DNA from: Aureliella helgolandensis
Lineage (GTDB): Bacteria > Planctomycetota > Planctomycetia > Pirellulales > Pirellulaceae
Direction of reading: 5' to 3'
NCBI RefSeq assembly: GCF_007752135.1
Contig: NZ_CP036298.1
Location: 6,750,501 to 6,814,500 of the forward strand
Length of the DNA stretch: 64,000 bases
The stretch's first letter is position 1, and each line of letters opens with the position of its first letter. This document shows positions 58,425 to 64,000 of this stretch, piece by piece. The position numbers and the translations under genes are program-made. The notes beneath the pieces are model-generated. The model was not told the DNA's origin. It saw nothing but the letters and a program-made list of their open reading frames with translations, and searched no databases.

Positions 58425-59879
58425 CTAGCGATCGGGGGCATTGGTGGGCCTTGGCCCCGCTAGTGCAACTCTCAGATCGCAGACATTGGTGCCCGTTGCT
58501 CCCGTCCGGATCAAGCCTCCGACTCGTGCAAAGTAGTGGTAGGCGTCGGCACGACTCAAATAGTCCTCCGGTCGTACTCCGGCCCGTTCCGCAGCTTGCC
58601 ACAGTGGCGCATCGAACATCGCGCCAGCCGCATCGGTGGGGCCATCCTCACCATCGGTCCCGCCGGAGAGAAAGACAAGCGGACGTGGGTACAGCGCCGG
58701 ATTGGGCCAATCCGCCTTCACCAGCCCGTCGAGAACCGCCAGCGTCAATTGCTGATTGCGACCACCTTTTCCGGGCTGCTGGGGGAGTGTAACTGTCGGC
58801 TCTCCGCCGCTGATCCAGCAATCGACCTCTTCCTGCTGCATCACTTGTGTAGCGGCTTGTGCGGCATGGCACGCAACCTGGCTGACATCCCCCTCCACGG
58901 CTCTGGCGGCTTGCATGACGTAGCGGTATCCCAATTCGACCGCTTTGACGCCAGCCGCATCTACGGCGTCCGAATTGTTGCCAAGAACGATGTACTCGCG
59001 TGAATCCTGCCGTGGCGAATCGAGGGGCGGTGAAGCGTTTTGCTCTGCCACCAGTGCTTGCAGATATTGAACGATGCGTTGTAGGGCGGGGTCCTCCAGC
59101 AGCTGCAGATCCTCCAAAGCGGCCAACGCTTGGCGAGGTTCGCGCTCGCTGCCAGCAACGGTGGGGCCTGACGCAATCGTCTCAATCGGATCTCCCAAGC
59201 AATCGGAGATAGCTAGCGTAATCAAACGTTGGCCATGGAATTGGGCCGCCAGCCCACCTCCCTTCACCAAGCTCAAACAGCGACGTATCAAATTCAGCTG
59301 ATCAATATTGCCGCCGGCGGCTGCCACGCGTTGGGCGACCGCCTGTTTATCCGCCAGCTCGAGCCCAGGTGGCGGAGCGACCAACACGGCCGACCCTCCT
59401 CCCGACAATAGACACAGCAAGAGATCCTCAGCCGTGCAACTGCGTACGATGTCAAGAATCTGTCGCGTCCCCTCGACCGCCGCTGGCGTCGGTACATTCA
59501 TACCGGCAGGTCGCGCGGTGTGCAAATGGATCTGCCCCGTATCCCAGTTCGGGTCAAACGTCTCGGCAGGACAATTGACCCAACCCACGCAGGGCGGAGC
59601 AGATTTATCCTGCTGAGAAAAATGCTGCTGCAGCTGCTGGTAGAAGGCGGCCGCCATGGCACCCGAGGCTTTTCCCGCACCCACCACCACGATCCGTTTC
59701 AACTTTGATAAATCGACCCACACATCGTCAATGCAGAACGCATCCGGCTCCCAAACCAGTTTCGATTCAAACAGCCGCGCCGGCTTCACCGCCTCGATGC
59801 CGGCCTGCCAGATCTCCAAGGCATCGCTGCGAAGTTTGTCGGATGGAGAGGTCGAAGCATCAGGGTTGAGGGGAGGCAT
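58425..59879 (-). CDS. Glycerate 2-kinase (DUF4147/MOFRL family)
   Basis: The 484-residue protein has the N-terminal DUF4147 domain (VVVGAGKASGAMAAAF, LLSGGGSAVLVAPPPGL, LVKGGGLA) and the C-terminal MOFRL domain (LSGGTDGEDGPTDAAGAM near residue 415-432). The family phosphorylates glycerate at C2 with ATP. ATG at 59879 is chosen over TTG at 59891; it lies inside the end of the upstream 990-codon gene (20-bp overlap), so the two are probably coupled. Confidence 0.9.
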   Translation of the reverse strand: MPPLNPDASTSPSDKLRSDALEIWQAGIEAVKPARLFESKLVWEPDAFCIDDVWVDLSKLKRIVVVGAGKASGAMAAAFYQQLQQHFSQQDKSAPPCVGWVNCPAETFDPNWDTGQIHLHTARPAGMNVPTPAAVEGTRQILDIVRSCTAEDLLLCLLSGGGSAVLVAPPPGLELADKQAVAQRVAAAGGNIDQLNLIRRCLSLVKGGGLAAQFHGQRLITLAISDCLGDPIETIASGPTVAGSEREPRQALAALEDLQLLEDPALQRIVQYLQALVAEQNASPPLDSPRQDSREYIVLGNNSDAVDAAGVKAVELGYRYVMQAARAVEGDVSQVACHAAQAATQVMQQEEVDCWISGGEPTVTLPQQPGKGGRNQQLTLAVLDGLVKADWPNPALYPRPLVFLSGGTDGEDGPTDAAGAMFDAPLWQAAERAGVRPEDYLSRADAYHYFARVGGLIRTGATGTNVCDLRVALAGPRPTNAPDR

Positions 59880-62760
59880 CCGCAGGAACAATCTCGTCGG
59901 GAAACATGGAGAGTGGCGAAGTCACGAAGCTTCGCCGATTGTGAGCTGGTGTGATGGCGCTAAATATAATGTTCTCAAGCACGATATCACACTCCCCACG
60001 GCATTCCGACAAGAGTCGAAACTCATCACCGGAGACCATAAAGCGATACAGTTCTACCGGCACAACGTCCCCCACATTCCCCTGAATTAGTTGCCCCAGG
60101 CTGGGCCCAGCTTGATTGTCGTAGACCAGCAGGCCACTATCGAGTCCGCGCGTCGCGCGTAACACGCGTGCTTGTGCGGAGACTCGCACGAGCTGGCCCC
60201 GGTCAATTTTTGCACCGGCACTGCGCACTCGGAGGGAAGCCCCCTCGTAGCCTCCCTCCAGCTCTTCTGCTGGAGAATGCTCTCGAGTCGACTTTTGATA
60301 GGCCGCCAGACGCAATCCAGCACCGGTCCGGTCATCTCTGGCTGGCACCAACTCCACGCGTAGATCGACCTGCTCTTCGAGTCGCCTTTGTTGCGTCCAC
60401 CCCACATCGAGCATTTCACTCAGATTGCTAAAACTCCCTCCCGGTAAGGGCACCGCATGCCATGTGCTGCGCGCACTGGCATCGGCCAATTGCCAATGCA
60501 CATGCAGGGTCGCCGGGCTGACCACAAAGGGACTCGATTGCGGCGTGGACAGATTGCTGGTCGCAACCTGTTGCGCGTCAAACAGGATGCTCTGAATATT
60601 TTCGGAAGCTGCCAAGCTCAGCACGGTCGAACCAGCCGGCTGGTTGGTCTGCAGCGCCTGAGCGCTTTGCGTCAGCTGACGCTGCGCGAGCTCCAATTGT
60701 TGCAGTTGGCGACGCGCCTCGGGCTGACTCTCAACGGGCTGTCCCCCCGTACCGAATCGGGCCTGGATCAAATTGGCTGCAATTCCCTGTGTAAAGGCCA
60801 CTACCTCCATCTGATCGGCCGCATTGGACTTGGCGGATTTCTCCAATTCACGGCGAACGTAGTTCAAGATCAGGGAGTTGGCAGTAATCACGAACGACTC
60901 GACCGCTGCTGGTTTTTCTACTGCCCAAGTCACTCCTGCCGGCGTACGCTGACTTTTCAGCGACTCCATGCGCCCCTCCGTCAGACGCAAGACTTGCATG
61001 GGTACTGAGGGAGTCGACAGACTGACCTGCAGAGCTTGCCCTTGGGTTGGCGGAACGCAGTATTGTGAATCTTTTCCCGAGGTGTGTGCAATGACGAGAT
61101 AGCTTTCGCTGACCACCCACGACTTGGCCGCGAAGTCGGATCGATCGAGGGCGGGATTGGCAGCCAATTGCCCAGTAGCCAACCAGGGCCCCCACAGATT
61201 CATCTCATTATTCATCCACCGCAACGCGGCCACGGTAGCCCGTTCCGTACTCGAATGGACGGCGAGCGGTTTCTGAGTTCGAAACAAAATGCCACGGGCA
61301 CCTGCCGCCACCGCTTTTACCGCTTGCAAACGCATCCCCAGCGGGTTGATTACCGGTTCGGCCTGCAACGCCAGCTCAGGGTCGACCACCGCTAGAGCCT
61401 GCTGGTATTGCTCGTCGATCGCCGGACTCAAACCGGCATTGATGGAAACCCAGCCTTGCCCACGCTGCCGTACGGTCGCCAACTTGCGCGATAGCCAAGC
61501 TTGCTTGCTCGCCTCACTACCGGCGGAATTCGGATCGGGCACCGGTACGATCACTTCATCGGCAATGCGGCTGAAATTCCAGTACTGTTCCAGCGCCTCA
61601 CCAACCAGGGGTCGCGCGAGCTTGTGCTCTAGGGCTGCCACACGATCCGCCTGCTGTCGAGCCAGATCCGCTTGCTTTCCGTCCAAGGCAGCTCCCACCA
61701 ACCACCCTTGAATCACCGGCGCAAGATTGTCCGCAATCTCCACGGGATGCGACGGGGGAGGGCAAATCGCAGACAAGTCGGCAGACTGCAGTTTCGCCAA
61801 CTGCTCCTCGCTCGGCAGCTTGTTCAACAACAGTCCGGTTACCCCCAAGGATCTCAGCCACGGCAGCGATTCCCCTTGGTATTGCAGCCACAGGGGAATG
61901 CGATTCGGACCGGCCCAAAAACGCTCTTCAGCAGACGGAACAGCATGCCGCCATTGCCACCGAGCTCGCCAATCCTCCGGTGGACGCATGCCTGTCGCCG
62001 AGACCGGAATGGCACTGCGCAAATCCAAGTCATCCATCTGCACCCGATAGCGACCAGGTCCGGTGTATGCATTCAACACCAAGCAATCAATGTAGGCTCC
62101 ATCGAGTTTGAGATGCGAACCGAATCGCTGGCGAAGCGAGATAATCTCGTCGTTCAACAGCTTTTGCAGCTTCTCGACCCGCAACTGCTGCCACTGGCCC
62201 GTTTCCGTGTACAGGCTGCCCCACAGGATAGTCGTCAAACGTCCCTGCGTTACCGGATGTTCGTCAAACGGGAATACGACTCGCACTCCCAGCTGCAAAC
62301 GGCCACTACTGCAACGCGTCCACATCTGGGGCTGAAACTCATCGAGAACCAGGGCTGGCTCGACCGGATAGGCCAAGAGCACCATTGTCCCCGTCCCACA
62401 AGCCACCTCCGCCAACTCGCACGTTCGCCCGCCATGGGGCATGATCAGACTGATACTGTGCTCGGTGAGCTGCGCCTGGCAATCGCTGTCGACAAGTGTC
62501 CAGCGAGGCTCCCCTCCCTCAAACGCTTCGATTCGCTGGGCAGAAGCAGGCCGCATTGCTCCCACTTCTAGGAGCAACAGTAGAATCGCGTTTAAGCACA
62601 GCCACGGAAGAGTCCCGAACCGCCGGTGAAGCCCCGGGCGCCCGAAAAGGATGCCAAGTCGCATCATCGGGTGATCTCGGCGGACGCCGATCGCGGGAGG
62701 CAAGGACCTTGCTGGGCCTCGGAACGACTTTCGATCCGTTTGTAGGTTGCGTTTCTCCAT
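59860..62760 (-). CDS. Large secreted protein of unknown function
   Basis: The protein is ~960 residues from ATG 62760 or ~930 from ATG 62667; the latter leads directly into a hydrophobic signal (PWLCLNAILLLLLEVGAMRPASAQ). The open frame extends to 62832. The N-terminal third looks like a beta-sandwich (FEGGEPRWTLVDSDCQAQ), followed by a helical/TIM-barrel-like middle (SLGVTGLLLNKLPS, GWLVGAALDGKQ, GWVSINAG, GARGILFRTQKPL) and another beta-rich C-terminal third. The middle resembles a glycoside-hydrolase-type barrel without recognisable catalytic residues; that is inference. Its end overlaps the glycerate kinase gene. Confidence 0.72.
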   Translation of the reverse strand: MEKRNLQTDRKSFRGPARSLPPAIGVRRDHPMMRLGILFGRPGLHRRFGTLPWLCLNAILLLLLEVGAMRPASAQRIEAFEGGEPRWTLVDSDCQAQLTEHSISLIMPHGGRTCELAEVACGTGTMVLLAYPVEPALVLDEFQPQMWTRCSSGRLQLGVRVVFPFDEHPVTQGRLTTILWGSLYTETGQWQQLRVEKLQKLLNDEIISLRQRFGSHLKLDGAYIDCLVLNAYTGPGRYRVQMDDLDLRSAIPVSATGMRPPEDWRARWQWRHAVPSAEERFWAGPNRIPLWLQYQGESLPWLRSLGVTGLLLNKLPSEEQLAKLQSADLSAICPPPSHPVEIADNLAPVIQGWLVGAALDGKQADLARQQADRVAALEHKLARPLVGEALEQYWNFSRIADEVIVPVPDPNSAGSEASKQAWLSRKLATVRQRGQGWVSINAGLSPAIDEQYQQALAVVDPELALQAEPVINPLGMRLQAVKAVAAGARGILFRTQKPLAVHSSTERATVAALRWMNNEMNLWGPWLATGQLAANPALDRSDFAAKSWVVSESYLVIAHTSGKDSQYCVPPTQGQALQVSLSTPSVPMQVLRLTEGRMESLKSQRTPAGVTWAVEKPAAVESFVITANSLILNYVRRELEKSAKSNAADQMEVVAFTQGIAANLIQARFGTGGQPVESQPEARRQLQQLELAQRQLTQSAQALQTNQPAGSTVLSLAASENIQSILFDAQQVATSNLSTPQSSPFVVSPATLHVHWQLADASARSTWHAVPLPGGSFSNLSEMLDVGWTQQRRLEEQVDLRVELVPARDDRTGAGLRLAAYQKSTREHSPAEELEGGYEGASLRVRSAGAKIDRGQLVRVSAQARVLRATRGLDSGLLVYDNQAGPSLGQLIQGNVGDVVPVELYRFMVSGDEFRLLSECRGECDIVLENIIFSAITPAHNRRSFVTSPLSMFPDEIVPADASPQP

Positions 62761-63073
62761 CACTTCTTTCCCAGTGTGGACAATCGGCAGGCTAGTTGAA
62801 AAAATGATGCGTCGATGCAACATTAGCCCCAAGTTGTTGATACTTCCGTAAGTCGTTCTTATAGAAGAACTTAGAGCCGATCACTAGATCAGTTGATGGT
62901 GCGATTCTGCATCATGGGCAAACTGTCCGAATTGCAACAATTACCCTAAGTCCTTGATTTGCAACGACTTACTACTTAATATCGATCTCAGAGCTGCGAA
63001 TGGTACCATGCATGCTCTATGGAATACTCATCACCAGCAGCGACCATCAGTTCACTTTCGGAAGGTTTCCCAT
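62761..63073. other. Divergent intergenic region
   Basis: Promoters for the large minus-strand gene and the small plus-strand gene should lie here. No repeat or clear motif is seen. Confidence 0.45.
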
Positions 63074-63373
63074 ATGAGTTCAGCATCCGCTCAAACTGTC
63101 GACAACAACCAAAACGACGTTCCTACCGATTTGCTGGAACTGACCGCTGCCATCGAAGCGTTGCCGATTGAGCACCGAATTGCCTTGCTCCCATCGCTAC
63201 GCCGCGTCACCGACAGTAGCGTCCGCCGTCGTAAGATCCTGACACTTGTTCAAGAGGCACTCGGACAACTGCGTCTCGATATGAAATACCTGGTGTTCGA
63301 TCTAGAAGCCACCCGACGCGAGCGAGATGAATTCCTTGGCAAGCTGAACGAGCTGGGCGACGGCTCCAACTAG
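63074..63373 (+). CDS. Small acidic/helical protein, unknown function
   Basis: The 99-residue protein is largely alpha-helical: LLELTAAIEALPIEHRIALLPSLRRV, then a basic SSVRRRKIL turn and a coiled-coil-like end (LEATRRERDEFLGKLNEL). No signal peptide. GGAAGG lies 8 nt before the ATG at 63074, favouring it over an in-frame ATG at 62954. I do not recognise the family. Confidence 0.72.
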   Translation: MSSASAQTVDNNQNDVPTDLLELTAAIEALPIEHRIALLPSLRRVTDSSVRRRKILTLVQEALGQLRLDMKYLVFDLEATRRERDEFLGKLNELGDGSN

Positions 63374-63396
63374 TGCCCCCCCTTGAGCGGCATGTC

Positions 63397-63424
63397 GAAC
63401 TAGTAGACCGCCGCGCGAGCAAGG
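63397..63424 (-). repeat. CCTTGCTCACGCAGCGGGTTACGAT-family repeat, inverted
   Basis: On the minus strand it reads CCTTGCTCGCGCGGCGGTCT followed by ACTAGTTC, a diverged copy. Confidence 0.6.
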
Positions 63425-63805
63425 AAAAGGGAGTTGCCACTAGCGGGCAATTTAGAGTTCTACCTTCAAGTTAAAACGAAAAACTCGCTTAATTCCACAA
63501 GCCTTGCGATTTGTGGTTTAGAGCGAAAGACAGCGTTGGGAAATAAGAAGTGTCCCACACCGCTCCCGGACACCACCCAATCCATCCATAACAATACACT
63601 TGTAACATTGCCTTAAGATGAGGCAACGCGAAGTCCAGAAGCTAGCGGGCTGGTTTCTTGCAACAACCGCTGCGAATTGCAGCCGAAGAATTGCCAAGAG
63701 CCTACCCAACCGTTAGCCTAATGGCACACAGTCCGCTTGACGCGCCTCGCCACGGCGCCCAAGCAGTTCCTCGGATTGAGGGACTTGTGATTGTGATCTC
63801 TCCCC

Positions 63806-63850
63806 AAAAGGGCCACGCCAGTGCACTTTGCATTGCGTGGCCCTTTTTTT
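63806..63850 (+). terminator. Intrinsic terminator without an adjacent gene
   Basis: AAAGGGCCACGC pairs with GCGTGGCCCTTT around a ~17-nt loop and is followed by further T residues. The nearest upstream stop codon is 430 bp away. Confidence 0.88.
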
Positions 63851-64000
63851 GTTGCTCCCGAACAGTAGACCTCGCAATCCGACCCGATCGCCGGGCACCC
63901 CTCCCAAACACCTTATTATCGGTGTCTAGGATTTGCGTTTGCTGTCACTCTTGCTTAGTATCACATAAGCGGCCGAAGTGCAGCCAACAAACCAGAATGG

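Larger units (their letters stand above)
63374..64000. other. Gene-free end of window with an orphan terminator
   Basis: It holds one inverted CCTTGCTCACG-family copy (63397-63424) and a strong terminator at 63806-63850. No convincing reading frame is present. The terminator may end a long 3' UTR of the small gene or an unrecognised RNA. Confidence 0.55.

Noticed and set aside
61672-62571. 299-codon plus-strand frame opposite the large secreted protein
   Set aside because: Antisense shadow of a GC-rich gene; composition is low-complexity Gln/Arg and no ribosome binding site is present.

Overview
The window reads as chromosomal DNA of a planctomycete, most likely Pirellulaceae. This is inferred from family content: a DUF1592-type cytochrome paired with a DUF1552 protein, a DUF1559 pseudopilin with the H-X9-DG end, a PVC-type heme protein with HEAT-like repeats, a sulfatase, Tat-exported sugar isomerase and Gfo/Idh proteins, and a FemAB-like protein of the exosortase type. 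Base composition is moderate. I found no rRNA or tRNA genes.

Layout. 1-3600: the tail of a gene with a strong terminator, a GxxExxY protein embedded in palindromic repeats, a FemAB-like acyltransferase and a YdcF-like protein. 3640-10368: two ~1 kb direct repeats bracket a two-gene cassette (DUF1592 cytochrome plus DUF1552). 11100-12790: DUF1559 pseudopilin and a small lipoprotein. 12921-14587: an IS4-family element inside a REP-like palindrome, flanked by perfect 61-bp direct repeats. 15000-22090: secreted catabolic genes (sugar isomerase, PVC heme protein, SMP-30 lactonase, sulfatase). 22497-24221: an A-type Fe-S carrier and a fused CbiE/CbiT methyltransferase. 24222-28180: a 118-bp tandem array, a PIG-L deacetylase and a RegB/RegA-like redox two-component pair split by repeat-filled DNA. 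28474-35314: TIM-barrel protein, TPR-like secreted protein, polysaccharide-export protein, LarE and a DUF4912 protein.

35805-44744 is a complete F1Fo ATP synthase operon in the order atpZ/I-like, membrane protein, atpB, E, F, H, A, G, D, C. After it come a YfhO-like membrane protein, then a minus-strand run (ABC-2 type permease, ligA, Gfo/Idh oxidoreductase), an acylphosphatase, a secreted protein with a CX4CH site, aspS, a small secreted protein, a glycerate 2-kinase overlapping a 990-codon orphan gene, and a small 99-residue protein.

The most distinctive signal is repeat DNA in the intergenic space. There are two dispersed families (palindromic ACCGCGAAA elements and CCTTGCTCACGCAGCGGGTTACGAT elements), short tandem arrays of 14, 14, 17 and 118 bp, the large direct repeats, and the IS-in-REP structure. 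I see no phage, CRISPR array or classical defence island. The nearest thing to an undescribed system is the association of the palindromic repeats with a GxxExxY gene that lacks its expected catalytic lysine.
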